Assembly: GCA_018062765.1 (NCBI GenBank)
Contig: JAGORR010000003.1
Coordinates: 1-35,930 of the forward strand
Origin: Minisyncoccota bacterium
GTDB taxonomy: Bacteria > Patescibacteriota > Minisyncoccia > Phycocordibacterales > Phycocordibacteraceae
Length of the DNA: 35,930 nt
Reading direction: 5' to 3'
Shown: positions 23,070 through 30,051 of the stretch, one piece after another
Layout: each line of letters begins with the position of its first letter
Numbering within the stretch: the first letter of the stretch is position 1
Notes under the pieces: generated by a model
The model's input: only the letters and a program-made list of their open reading frames with translations
The model's database searches: none
Told to the model about the DNA's origin: nothing
Program-made: the position numbers and the translations under genes

Positions 23070-23771
23070 ATGACTACCACCGGTACTACCGGCAGTGCTA
23101 TCGCACGTCTCTTCGAGAAAGGGGCGCATTTTGCGCAGGTACGTGCCCGCCGCCATCCGTCCATGAAGCCGTTCATCCTGGGCGCAAAGGCACGGATGGA
23201 GATTGTCGACCTCGCGAAGACCGACGTACAGCTTGAGGAGGCAAAGCGCATCCTTACGGCGCTCGCGCGTGATGGGAAGACCGCGCTTTTTGTCGGCGGC
23301 AAGGCAGAAGTCTCGGCTTTCGTACGGGATGCCGCAAAGCGCGCAGGGCAGCCGTTTGTTGATGGTCGATGGCTTGGCGGCACCATCTCGAACTTCGCGG
23401 AAATCAAGAAGCGTATCGACCGCCTTGCGGATCTCTTTGCGAAGAAGGAGTCGGGCGAGCTCGCGAAGCTCTACACCAAGCTCGAGCGCGTAAAGCTCGA
23501 CCGCGAGATTGCGAAGCTTACGCTCCGCCTCTCGGGTATTACGGAACTCGCGAAGCGTCCGGACGTCATGGTTATCGTTGACACCAAGCATGAGAGCCAC
23601 GCCGTTAAGGAGGCGAAGGACGCAAAGATTCCAGTCATCGCGCTTATGGGCTCTGATTGCAACCTCAAGGATGCGACATATCCTATAGTTGCTAATGACG
23701 CATCGCGCGAGACCGTAGCGTACGTCCTTGGCGAGCTCGTCGACGCGTTCCTCGAGGGCAAGAAGGGCTAA
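23070..23771 (+). CDS. rpsB: Small-subunit ribosomal protein uS2
   Basis: A 233-residue ribosomal protein uS2, required for late 30S assembly. Landmarks are FEKGAHFAQVRARRHPSMKPFILGAK near the start (canonical GAHFGHxxxxWNPKM), GGKAEVSAFVRDAAKRAGQPFVDGRWLGGTISNF, PDVMVIVDTKHESHAVKEA and the C-terminal GSDCNLKDATYPIVANDAS. The N-terminal stretch is somewhat divergent from the canonical form. It is followed by tsf, the classic rpsB-tsf pair, with an inverted heptamer-array hairpin between them. A TTGCAG/TATATT promoter lies 6 nt before the start. Confidence 0.95.
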   Translation: MTTTGTTGSAIARLFEKGAHFAQVRARRHPSMKPFILGAKARMEIVDLAKTDVQLEEAKRILTALARDGKTALFVGGKAEVSAFVRDAAKRAGQPFVDGRWLGGTISNFAEIKKRIDRLADLFAKKESGELAKLYTKLERVKLDREIAKLTLRLSGITELAKRPDVMVIVDTKHESHAVKEAKDAKIPVIALMGSDCNLKDATYPIVANDASRETVAYVLGELVDAFLEGKKG

Positions 23772-23781
23772 GAAGGCTGAT

Positions 23782-23865
23782 AGCGTACAGCGGTCAGCGT
23801 ATAGACGCCCTGAAGGATAGGATTCATACTAGACGCTATTCGCTGTACGCTATAACCTAAACGCT
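23782..23865. repeat. Inverted heptamer arrays in the rpsB-tsf spacer
   Basis: Units AGCGTAC, AGCGGTC, AGCGTAT, AGACGCC (23782-23809) face AGACGCT, ATTCGCT, GTACGCT, ATAACCT, AAACGCT (23831-23865) on the other strand. ATAGCGTACAGCG pairs perfectly with the right arm, so a large hairpin is possible between the two genes. TATAAC at 23851-23856 could also be a -10 box for tsf. Confidence 0.75.
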
Positions 23866-23872
23866 ACTTTTC

Positions 23873-24454
23873 ATGGAAATTACTACGGAAGTCGTAAAGC
23901 AGCTTCGCGATCGCACGGGTATCTCCGTCATGCAGTGCCGTAAGGCGCTTGAGGAGGCAGGTGGCGACATTGAGCAGGCAGTAGTCATTCTCGCGAAGAA
24001 GTCAGCAGGTGCCGCCGAGAAAAAGGCGGACCGCGAGCTCGCTGCGGGCGCTATCGGGACGTATGTTCATGACGGCGCTATTGGCGCGATGGTCCTCCTG
24101 TCTTCAGAGACTGATTTCGTATCCCGTAACCCGGAATTTGGCGCGCTCGCTAAGGAAATAGCGATGCATGTTGCTGCTGCAAATCCCGCCTACCTATCCA
24201 TGAACGACGTGCCTGAGGATAAGAAGACGGCGGCGCTCTCGGTATTCGAGAAGGAGGTTGAAGGGAAGCCAGAGGACATGAAGGCGAAGATTCTCGAAGG
24301 AAAGCTCGCAAGCTACTTCAAGGATCAGGTCCTTCTCGAGCAGCCGTTCATCAAGGACGATAGCAAGACGATAAAGGATTTGGTCGCGGAAGCAACGCAG
24401 AAGTTCGGGGAGCGGGTTGAAGTTTCGAACTTCTCTCGTATGTCCGCACGGTAG
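23873..24454 (+). CDS. tsf: Elongation factor Ts
   Basis: A 193-residue EF-Ts, the GDP/GTP exchange factor of EF-Tu. The N-terminal UBA-like domain VKQLRDRTGISVMQCRKALEEAGGD and the exchange motif SSETDFVSRNPEF are clear, and the C-terminus has IKDLVAEATQKFGERVEVSNFSRMS. E. coli EF-Ts is about 283 residues; this is the short form with a single core subdomain, as in Thermus. ATG 23873 opens the conserved N-terminus. It follows rpsB across a 101-nt spacer occupied by inverted heptamer arrays. Confidence 0.95.
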   Translation: MEITTEVVKQLRDRTGISVMQCRKALEEAGGDIEQAVVILAKKSAGAAEKKADRELAAGAIGTYVHDGAIGAMVLLSSETDFVSRNPEFGALAKEIAMHVAAANPAYLSMNDVPEDKKTAALSVFEKEVEGKPEDMKAKILEGKLASYFKDQVLLEQPFIKDDSKTIKDLVAEATQKFGERVEVSNFSRMSAR

Positions 24455-24491
24455 CTCCACAATCGGTCATCTGCTGTGTTGTGGGTCCCGT

Positions 24492-24532
24492 CGGTTCCTT
24501 CCGCCGTATAAACCATACGTCTTCAGGAACCG
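24492..24532. repeat. Inverted repeat between tsf and the 24596 gene
   Basis: CGGTTCCT (24492-24499) is the exact inverse of AGGAACCG (24525-24532) with a 25-nt loop. There is no T-run, so a terminator role is doubtful. Confidence 0.5.
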
Positions 24533-24581
24533 CCCGCCCACGCCTTGCAGCTGGCTCGATTCTGAAACTACCTCGGTAAGG

Positions 24582-24587
24582 TACAAT
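24582..24587 (+). promoter_or_regulatory. -10 box (TACAAT) of the 24596 gene, leaderless spacing
   Basis: TACAAT ends 8 nt before ATG 24596; no ribosome binding site intervenes. Confidence 0.55.
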
Positions 24588-24595
24588 TTCAACTC

Positions 24596-25012
24596 ATGAG
24601 CGCTTTAATTCTAATGACTCTTTCGCTCACCCTTCTGGTCGGGTTCTTGCTTCTGACCCGGTACGAAGGAAGACGTGGTACTCGGATATTCGCGCGCGCT
24701 CGTGCAGGGCTAGACTCGCGTACGGAGGAAATCGGTAGGAAGCTCGCGAGCGGAGAGGCAGGAGACGCGCTTGTACGAAATATGCGCCTTGGCGCTGAAC
24801 GCCTTGCACATGACATTGCGCACCTCGTCCTTATTGCGGTACGTTTTGTGGAGCGTACGCTCACGCAGGCGGTGCGTACGCTTCGTGCCAGGCGCGCAGA
24901 GAATGCGCCCTCCGCGCCAGCAACGCCTGCGTCGCCGTTTGCGAATTCCATGAAGGACTTCGGTCAGGAATTGAGGAACGGGCGGGATTCGTCCACAGAA
25001 ACGGCGTCTTAG
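24596..25012 (+). CDS. Small membrane-anchored helical protein
   Basis: A 138-residue protein of unknown function. An N-terminal helix (residues 2-21, LILMTLSLTLLVGFLLLTRY) anchors it; the following ~90 residues are strongly helical and basic, with many Arg and Ala, and the C-terminus is a low-complexity Ala/Pro/Ser region ending in a polar tail. The helical part could be a coiled coil close to the inner face of the membrane. No family is recognised. It has its own -10 box and is followed by a 12-bp hairpin and the tRNA gene. Confidence 0.65.
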   Translation: MSALILMTLSLTLLVGFLLLTRYEGRRGTRIFARARAGLDSRTEEIGRKLASGEAGDALVRNMRLGAERLAHDIAHLVLIAVRFVERTLTQAVRTLRARRAENAPSAPATPASPFANSMKDFGQELRNGRDSSTETAS

Positions 25013-25026
25013 CGAAAGTTGGTGGA

Positions 25027-25055
25027 GATTAAAGAAAGTGGGACTTACTTTAATC
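25027..25055. other. Stable triloop hairpin before tRNA-Thr
   Basis: GATTAAAG (25027-25034) pairs with CTTTAATC (25048-25055) and AAGT with ACTT, with one A/A mismatch and a GGG loop. It lies 15 nt after the upstream gene and 16 nt before the tRNA. Without a T-run it may be a processing site or a weak terminator. Confidence 0.6.
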
Positions 25056-25070
25056 ACTTGTCATCTCAGA

Positions 25071-25144
25071 GCCGGGGTAGCTCAGTTGGTTAGAGCAGCT
25101 GTTTTGTAAACAGCAGGTCGTGAGTTCGAATCTCACCCCCGGCT
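25071..25144 (+). tRNA. tRNA-Thr, anticodon TGT
   Basis: A 74-nt cloverleaf: acceptor GCCGGGG/CCCCGGC, D-arm GCTC/GAGC, anticodon stem GCTGT/ACAGC with loop TTTGTAA giving anticodon TGT at loop positions 3-5, variable AGGTC, T-arm GTGAG/CTCAC with loop TTCGAAT, and discriminator T. No CCA is encoded. The flanks continue the acceptor pairing by 10 more base pairs (25061-25070 with 25144-25153). Confidence 0.95.
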
Positions 25145-25157
25145 CTGAGATGAGAAA

Positions 25158-25460
25158 ATGAGTAGGTCCCCGGTTCAAATCCGGGAGGCGGCTCCGATAG
25201 AGGAAACAAAGAACATATCAGGTCATATACGGCGTTACCTGCTGCAAAAAGGAGGAGAGCGTTGTGTAGAGTGCGGCTGGTCAAAGAAAAACGAGTTAAC
25301 TAAACGCGTACCACTTGAGGTTGATCACATCGACGGTGACGCTTCGAATAATAAATTAGATAACCTAAGGCTGATTTGTCCGAATTGCCATTCCCTGACG
25401 CCATCGTTTAGAAATCTAAATAAGGGCAAGGGTATAGAGCTTGGAGAATCAATAGGTTGA
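25158..25460 (+). CDS. HNH endonuclease, N-terminus running through a tRNA remnant
   Basis: A 100-residue HNH nuclease. Zinc-knuckle pairs Cys36-xx-Cys39 (CVECGW) and Cys74-xx-Cys77 (CPNCH) bracket the catalytic core PLEVDHIDGD (His57) with Asn65, Asn69 and His78. Such small HNH proteins occur in phages and as free-standing or homing nucleases. The only in-frame ATG is at 25158; residues 4-13 (SPVQIREAAP) translate a tRNA 3' end, so either the true start is a non-ATG codon further in, or the gene is a chimera formed at a tRNA. The ORF is more AT-rich than its neighbours, suggesting transfer. It may be a functional mobile nuclease or a remnant. Confidence 0.78.
   Translation: MSRSPVQIREAAPIEETKNISGHIRRYLLQKGGERCVECGWSKKNELTKRVPLEVDHIDGDASNNKLDNLRLICPNCHSLTPSFRNLNKGKGIELGESIG
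25164..25195 (+). pseudogene. 3' remnant of a second tRNA (T-arm and acceptor end)
   Basis: A complete T-arm (CCCGG, loop TTCAAAT, CCGGG) is followed by AGGCGGC and a TCC end, as in the 3' third of a tRNA whose 5' acceptor would be GCCGCCT. No matching 5' two thirds lie upstream, because the intact tRNA-Thr ends only 20 nt before. It may be a trace of an integration or of an HNH insertion. Confidence 0.7.
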
Positions 25461-25476
25461 AGCGATTAAAGGAGCG

Positions 25477-26157
25477 CTAGCGCTTCGTCGTCGTAGCGGT
25501 CGTTGATGCGATAAGGGAGCCTTCAGGGAAGCGCTCCTCAAGTTCCTCAAGGTCTGTGAAGCCGTAGGTCGGTTCGCCGTCGATGATGATCGCAGGGAAC
25601 TCAGGCTTCAATTTCTCGAGGGAGACCAGCGTCTGCAGCGCGCCAAGTTCGAGGTTGTAATCAAATGCGTAGACGCGGAGGTTTGGATAATCCTCGCGGA
25701 GGCGCGAGAGAGCGAAGCCGGCGCGATCGCAGTCAGCACACGTGCCTTCTTCGTTCGAGTAGAAGTAGAGCGCGGAGACCGTCTTCGTCTCGCAGGTCTT
25801 CGCGAGCTCTTTGGCAACCAGGTAATCGCGTATCTGCAGCAGGGTGTATTGCTGCTTAAGTCGTATGACCTGCTCATCTTTGGAGCCGAGCTGCCCCTCT
25901 GCGTAGGCAAGTCGCTCCCCAAGGTCCTGGAGCTTTTTGGAGACATCCGAGCCGTCAGTGATGACGGAGCAAGGTGCGCTCTCAAGGAGGGAGAACTGGG
26001 TGTCCAGGGAAAGGGTGTCGATAGAGAGCTGGTCCTGAATGGCATTCAGCTCCGACACGCGAGCGCGATTGAGGAGGTTTACGGCATAGATGACCGTACC
26101 CACGGTAAGCACAGAGATTCCAAAGGCGATGAGGGCGTTGCGTGCGAAAAGCGACAT
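25477..26157 (-). CDS. Membrane-anchored coiled-coil thioredoxin-like protein
   Basis: A 226-residue protein. A single N-terminal helix (about 8-28) anchors it; a helical/coiled region follows to about 120, and the C-terminal ~100 residues are thioredoxin-like: a strand VSALYFYSNEE, the pair Cys140-Ala-Asp-Cys143, then YPNLRVYAFDYNLELGALQTLV and the cis-Pro region EFPAIIIDGEPTYGF. It probably works outside the membrane in thiol-disulphide exchange, for which the Cys-rich secreted proteins and pilins of this window are plausible clients. Two further Cys (63 and 122) lie outside the motif. It lies downstream of the glycosyltransferase on the same strand. Confidence 0.78.
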   Translation of the reverse strand: MSLFARNALIAFGISVLTVGTVIYAVNLLNRARVSELNAIQDQLSIDTLSLDTQFSLLESAPCSVITDGSDVSKKLQDLGERLAYAEGQLGSKDEQVIRLKQQYTLLQIRDYLVAKELAKTCETKTVSALYFYSNEEGTCADCDRAGFALSRLREDYPNLRVYAFDYNLELGALQTLVSLEKLKPEFPAIIIDGEPTYGFTDLEELEERFPEGSLIASTTATTTKR

Positions 26158-26200
26158 GATATCCGGACTTTAATACAAAAGCCTGATTTTAGCGAACGGA

Positions 26201-27445
26201 TTACCTCCAACCCCGCTTGTGACCAAACGCGACATCTATGGTTGCTTTGATGAGCCACAACGGAGCGATAAGTCCATAAAACAGCGTATAGCCCACAACA
26301 CCGCGCACGATTTTGCCGGGCGTACCGGAAACACGCTTGCCGACGATGATCATCGCTATAGCGAGACCGCCCATAAGTATCGAAAGCACAGTGATGAGGG
26401 AAATGGGCGCGTAGAACCAGTCAAAGGTACGAGAGAAATCTGGCCAGCCTATCTGTACTTCAAAGGGGATACCGCGATGAATGAGGTAGATATCGACGAA
26501 GTACTTCACCGCGTAGTAGATAGAGATAATGAAAAGAAGCATGCCGGCAGCAATAGAGAGTATTCCCAAGGGAAGCGTGACAAGGCCGAGTGCTCCGTAC
26601 TTTCGATTACCCACCATGTCCCGGTACTCATGCATCACGTTCCTCATGAATCCGGTGGTCCAGCGCGTGCGCTGCTTGATGAGGGAGGGAACGGTAAGCG
26701 GAGCCTTCGTGTAGACGCGTGCGCGTGGCGAGCTCTCTATCCAATAGCCTGCCTTCTGAAGCCTCAAGGCCATTTCCATGTCCTCGGTCTGATGACCATA
26801 CTGGAATCCTCCTACTTCAAGGATGATGTCGCGACGATAGAGCGAGAACGGGCCTGGTGTCACGTGTATCGCGTTCACGAGGGAAAGCACGTGGCGCAGG
26901 AATATACCGAAGATATACTCAGCGTTCTGCATATGCTGCAGGAGATTCGCTGGCCGGTGTATCGACATCGCGGCCGTTGCGGCGGCGACCTTAGGGCCCG
27001 TGAAGCCGGCGAGTACCTCTCGGAGCGCTGCGGGATCGACGAACGAGTCTGCGTCGAGACATCCCACAATCTCGGCGTCCGTGGCGCGGATGCCAGCATT
27101 CATTGCAAAATGCTTGCCCTGCTTGCCTTCGTAGATGATTTTTACCTGGTCATTGGTACGGAAACGCTCGATAACGAGCGCGGTGTTATCGGTCGACGCA
27201 TTGTCGACGATGACTATCTCGAGCTTGTCTTTCGGATAATCGAGCGCCAGGAGGGATTCGACGGTCGCTACGATGGTATCTCCCTCGTTCCAGCAAGGGG
27301 TGATGATGGCGACCTTTGGCTCCCAGACGGATGCTTTGCGCATCCTCGCCTCGCGGGCAGGACCCGAGAGGAAGGTCACGAGAATGAACGACTCGAAGAA
27401 GAGCGCTAAGAAAAGCACCGGATATATCACCAGTTCCGGACCCAT
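26201..27445 (-). CDS. Membrane family 2 glycosyltransferase (processive, PgaC/hyaluronan-synthase-like)
   Basis: A 414-residue GT2 enzyme. An N-terminal helix (about 5-27) precedes the GT-A domain: VAIITPCWNEGDTI, DNASTDNT, the metal-binding Asp131-Ala-Asp133 in CLDADSFVDP, the acceptor motif QTEDMEMALRL and the processivity motif KQRTRWTTGF (Q-x-x-R-W). At least three C-terminal membrane helices follow. It should polymerise a UDP- or GDP-sugar into an exported polysaccharide, such as poly-N-acetylglucosamine or another capsule-like glycan. It is divergent to pheS; TATAAT on the minus strand at 27455-27460, 9 nt before ATG, is its promoter. Confidence 0.92.
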   Translation of the reverse strand: MGPELVIYPVLFLALFFESFILVTFLSGPAREARMRKASVWEPKVAIITPCWNEGDTIVATVESLLALDYPKDKLEIVIVDNASTDNTALVIERFRTNDQVKIIYEGKQGKHFAMNAGIRATDAEIVGCLDADSFVDPAALREVLAGFTGPKVAAATAAMSIHRPANLLQHMQNAEYIFGIFLRHVLSLVNAIHVTPGPFSLYRRDIILEVGGFQYGHQTEDMEMALRLQKAGYWIESSPRARVYTKAPLTVPSLIKQRTRWTTGFMRNVMHEYRDMVGNRKYGALGLVTLPLGILSIAAGMLLFIISIYYAVKYFVDIYLIHRGIPFEVQIGWPDFSRTFDWFYAPISLITVLSILMGGLAIAMIIVGKRVSGTPGKIVRGVVGYTLFYGLIAPLWLIKATIDVAFGHKRGWR

Positions 27446-27454
27446 GTAAACCTG

Positions 27455-27460
27455 ATTATA
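27455..27460 (-). promoter_or_regulatory. -10 box (TATAAT) of the glycosyltransferase gene
   Basis: On the minus strand a perfect TATAAT ends 9 nt before the ATG at 27445. A weak -35 (TTTTCA, 27483-27478) lies 17 nt upstream. Confidence 0.65.
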
Positions 27461-27506
27461 CCATAATTGTACTTCGATGAAAATCGCAGCGTGGCGTATT
27501 TCCTGC

Positions 27507-27512
27507 TATTCT
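27507..27512 (+). promoter_or_regulatory. -10 box (TATTCT) of pheS, leaderless spacing
   Basis: TATTCT, preceded by TGC (extended -10), ends 7 nt before ATG 27520. Confidence 0.55.
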
Positions 27513-27519
27513 GAGCGTT

Positions 27520-28275
27520 ATGGAACAGGGCCGGTTGCACCCCATCACCGTCGCAATACGCGAGTTCGCGGCCATCTTCGGTCGTATGGGATTCGATGTT
27601 GCGAGTGGCCCTGAGCTCGAAGAGGAGTGGTACAACTTCTCGGCGCTCAACGTGCCTGCCGATCATCCGGCGCGCGATATGCAAGACACGTTTTGGACCA
27701 AAGAGGAGCGTCCTCGCGTGCCGCGCACCCATGCGACTTCCGTCACTATCCGTAAGCTCGAGGAGATGGCGAAGTCAGGGAAGCCTGAGATGCGCGCTAT
27801 CAACCCGGGCAAGGTGTTCCGTAATGAGGCGACCGATATGACCCATGAAGCGCAGTTCTACCAACTCGATGGATTTGCGGTCGGACCCGTCGGCACGGTT
27901 ACGCTCGCGCACTTGAAGGGCACGTTCGATCGTTTCTACCGCGAGTACCTAGGCCCCGACGCGAAGGTGCGGTTTCGCCCGAGCTTCTTCCCATTCACCG
28001 AGCCCTCGGTCGAGATTGATGTGTGGTTTACGCCGCCAGGAAAGGAGGGTCGCTGGCTAGAGATGGCGGGTGCGGGAATGCTTCATCCGTCCGTGCTGCG
28101 GAACGCCGGTCTTGATCCCGAGAAAGTCGCGGGCTTCGCGTTTGGCGGCGGGATCGAGCGCTTACTCATGGTGAAGCACGGCATCCCTGACGTGCGGCTC
28201 TTCCATTCAGGCGACATACGGTTCGTGACCGCGTTCCGAGAGACGAGCCTAGAGGAAGGTCCCGTCACGCACTGA
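27520..28275 (+). CDS. pheS: Phenylalanine-tRNA ligase alpha subunit (short form)
   Basis: A 251-residue class II aminoacyl-tRNA synthetase catalytic subunit that forms phenylalanyl-adenylate and charges tRNA-Phe. It starts almost at the catalytic core (HPITVAIREFAAIFGRMGFDV), so the N-terminal coiled-coil arm of ~80-90 residues that contacts tRNA in usual PheS is missing. Motif 2 is FRNEATDMTHEAQFYQLDGF; motif 3 is FGGGIERLLMVKHGIPDVR. The start is fixed by a -10 box 7 nt upstream and no other in-frame ATG lies before it. It is followed after 1 nt by pheT, so the two are co-expressed for the alpha2-beta2 enzyme. Confidence 0.96.
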   Translation: MEQGRLHPITVAIREFAAIFGRMGFDVASGPELEEEWYNFSALNVPADHPARDMQDTFWTKEERPRVPRTHATSVTIRKLEEMAKSGKPEMRAINPGKVFRNEATDMTHEAQFYQLDGFAVGPVGTVTLAHLKGTFDRFYREYLGPDAKVRFRPSFFPFTEPSVEIDVWFTPPGKEGRWLEMAGAGMLHPSVLRNAGLDPEKVAGFAFGGGIERLLMVKHGIPDVRLFHSGDIRFVTAFRETSLEEGPVTH

Positions 28276-28276
28276 T

Positions 28277-30049
28277 ATGAAAGTCTCTCTTTCGTGGCTC
28301 CAGAAACATATCGACGCGCCGCTGCCTTCCGCGCGTGAAATTGCTGACGCCCTTACGTTCCATTCCTGGGAGATCGAGGAGGAAGGGGATGGGTGGCTCG
28401 ATGTGAAAGTCCTGCCGAACCGAGCAGCCGATGCTCTTTCGCATCGCGGCATCGCCCGAGACCTCGCGGCGATACTGGATTTGCCGGCAAAGCCCGATCC
28501 GCTTCGTGCTATCTACGAGCCGTTCAAGGCGAGCGATGAACTTTCTATTGAAGTCGAGGATGCGCGGCTATGCTCGCGCTACATGGGTGCTGTAGTAAAA
28601 GGGGTCAAGGTAGGACCGTCACCTACGTGGCTCAAGGAGGCGCTCGAATCCGTCGGTCAGCGTTCCATCAACAACGTCGTCGATGCGACCAACTACGTGA
28701 TGCTCGACCTCGGGCAGCCCTTGCACGCATTTGACGCTGCTAAGCTCGGACGGGAAGACGGGAAGATGCGTATTGGTGTGCGCTCGGGAGTAGAAGCAGA
28801 AAAGACGACGATTCTTTCTGGCGAGGAGTACGCACTTCCTTCATCTGCACTCGTCATTGAGGATGCAATTTCTCATACGGTCATTGGTATCGCTGGCGTG
28901 AAGGGTGCGAAGCCGGCAGAGATAACTCTCGCGACGACCGATATCGTAATAGAAGCCGCGAACTTTGACAGTACGTCAGTCAGGAAGACTGCGCAGGCAC
29001 TGAAGCTTTGGACAGATGCAGGCAAGCGATTCCAAAACGGTATTTCGCCAGAGCTGGTCGCATATGCGATGACGGCCGTTGTTGCAATCATAAAAGAGAC
29101 TGCGGGAGGGGAGCTTGCAGGCGTCATTGATCAGTACCCTGCGCCTGTCGAGACGACACAGGTCCCTGTGTCGGTAGGGCAGATAAACACGCGACTCGGT
29201 ACGGATTTCACAGCGGATGACGTAGAGGGTGTTTGGAGGCGTCTCGGATTCCCCTGCAAGCGTCTTGGAGATGACTTCACCATCAATCCCCACTTCGAGC
29301 GGCGCGATCTGCTCGCGTCAGAGGATCTCGTGGAGGAAGTCGGGCGCATCCTCGGATACGACCGCGTTCCTTCGAGCGAGCTTCCGCCTCTGTCTCATGA
29401 GCCTGATCAGGCGAGATACCGAGGCATCGAACGGGTAAAGGACTTCCTCGTCGAAAAAGGCTTCATCGAGATATCGACGCAATCGTTCGCGAAGGACGGT
29501 GACATCATGCTCGCGAACCCCCTAGACGTCGCGATGCCCGCTTTGCGTAAGTCACTCAAGGAGAACATGAAAGCTGCGCTCGAAAAGGCTAAGCACTACG
29601 CACCGCGTGTGCTCGCGCCAAAAGCGAAGCCGAAGCTCTTTGAGATCGGTACCGTATTTGCTAAGGACGGAGAGGAACTGATGCTCGAGACGTCGGAACC
29701 TGTAGAGGGGATTCCGGAGCTAGTAGCGGATAACGCGTACGAGCCGCGCGAGGTCGCGCTTGGCATATTCGAAGCGTATTCCGCGTATCCGTTCGCGACG
29801 CGCGATATCGCGCTGTGGGTACCGTCCGGTACGGAGGGTTCTTCGGTCGCCGAGGTGATACGCGGCGCGGCCGGCACACTCTTGGTGCGGCTCGATGAGT
29901 TCGATCGCTTCGAGAAGGACGGCCGCGTATCCTACGCGTTTCGGCTCGTGTTCGAGTCCATGGAGCGTACGCTCGCGGATGAGGAACTTGCGCATGCAAT
30001 GGAGAAGGTGAACGCGGCAGTCGCTGCAAAGGGATACGAAGTCCGCTAG
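28277..30049 (+). CDS. pheT: Phenylalanine-tRNA ligase beta subunit (lacks EMAP domain)
   Basis: A 590-residue beta subunit; bacterial PheT is usually near 800. It starts MKVSLSWLQKHIDA as normal but goes straight to DVKVLPNRAADALSHRGIARDL, so the ~110-residue EMAP-like OB domain that binds tRNA is absent. The B3/B4 editing region (SRYMGAVVKGVKVGPS, NNVVDATNYVMLDLGQPLHAFDA), the B5 domain (around VSVGQINTRLGTDF) and the C-terminal ferredoxin-fold anticodon-binding domain (AYPFATRDIALWVP to the end) are present. Loss of the OB domain fits the minimal translation apparatus of CPR. It starts 1 nt after pheS and is followed 2 nt later by folB. Confidence 0.95.
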   Translation: MKVSLSWLQKHIDAPLPSAREIADALTFHSWEIEEEGDGWLDVKVLPNRAADALSHRGIARDLAAILDLPAKPDPLRAIYEPFKASDELSIEVEDARLCSRYMGAVVKGVKVGPSPTWLKEALESVGQRSINNVVDATNYVMLDLGQPLHAFDAAKLGREDGKMRIGVRSGVEAEKTTILSGEEYALPSSALVIEDAISHTVIGIAGVKGAKPAEITLATTDIVIEAANFDSTSVRKTAQALKLWTDAGKRFQNGISPELVAYAMTAVVAIIKETAGGELAGVIDQYPAPVETTQVPVSVGQINTRLGTDFTADDVEGVWRRLGFPCKRLGDDFTINPHFERRDLLASEDLVEEVGRILGYDRVPSSELPPLSHEPDQARYRGIERVKDFLVEKGFIEISTQSFAKDGDIMLANPLDVAMPALRKSLKENMKAALEKAKHYAPRVLAPKAKPKLFEIGTVFAKDGEELMLETSEPVEGIPELVADNAYEPREVALGIFEAYSAYPFATRDIALWVPSGTEGSSVAEVIRGAAGTLLVRLDEFDRFEKDGRVSYAFRLVFESMERTLADEELAHAMEKVNAAVAAKGYEVR

Positions 30050-30051
30050 CT

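Noticed and set aside
22595-23600. Two 260-270 codon minus-strand frames across prfA-rpsB spacer genes
   Set aside because: They run antisense to the DUF4406-like and rpsB genes, cross a terminator, and have Arg/Ser-rich low-complexity translations.
26219-27409. 396-codon open frame on the plus strand
   Set aside because: It is antisense to the glycosyltransferase, whose motifs are unambiguous; the plus-strand translation is rich in His, Arg and Asp and has no recognisable domain.
18884-28275. UGA recoded as Gly (Gracilibacteria/SR1 style)
   Set aside because: Several genes (four-helix protein, 17934, 18884, HNH, pheS) end in TGA at the natural end of the protein, and conserved genes contain no internal TGA.
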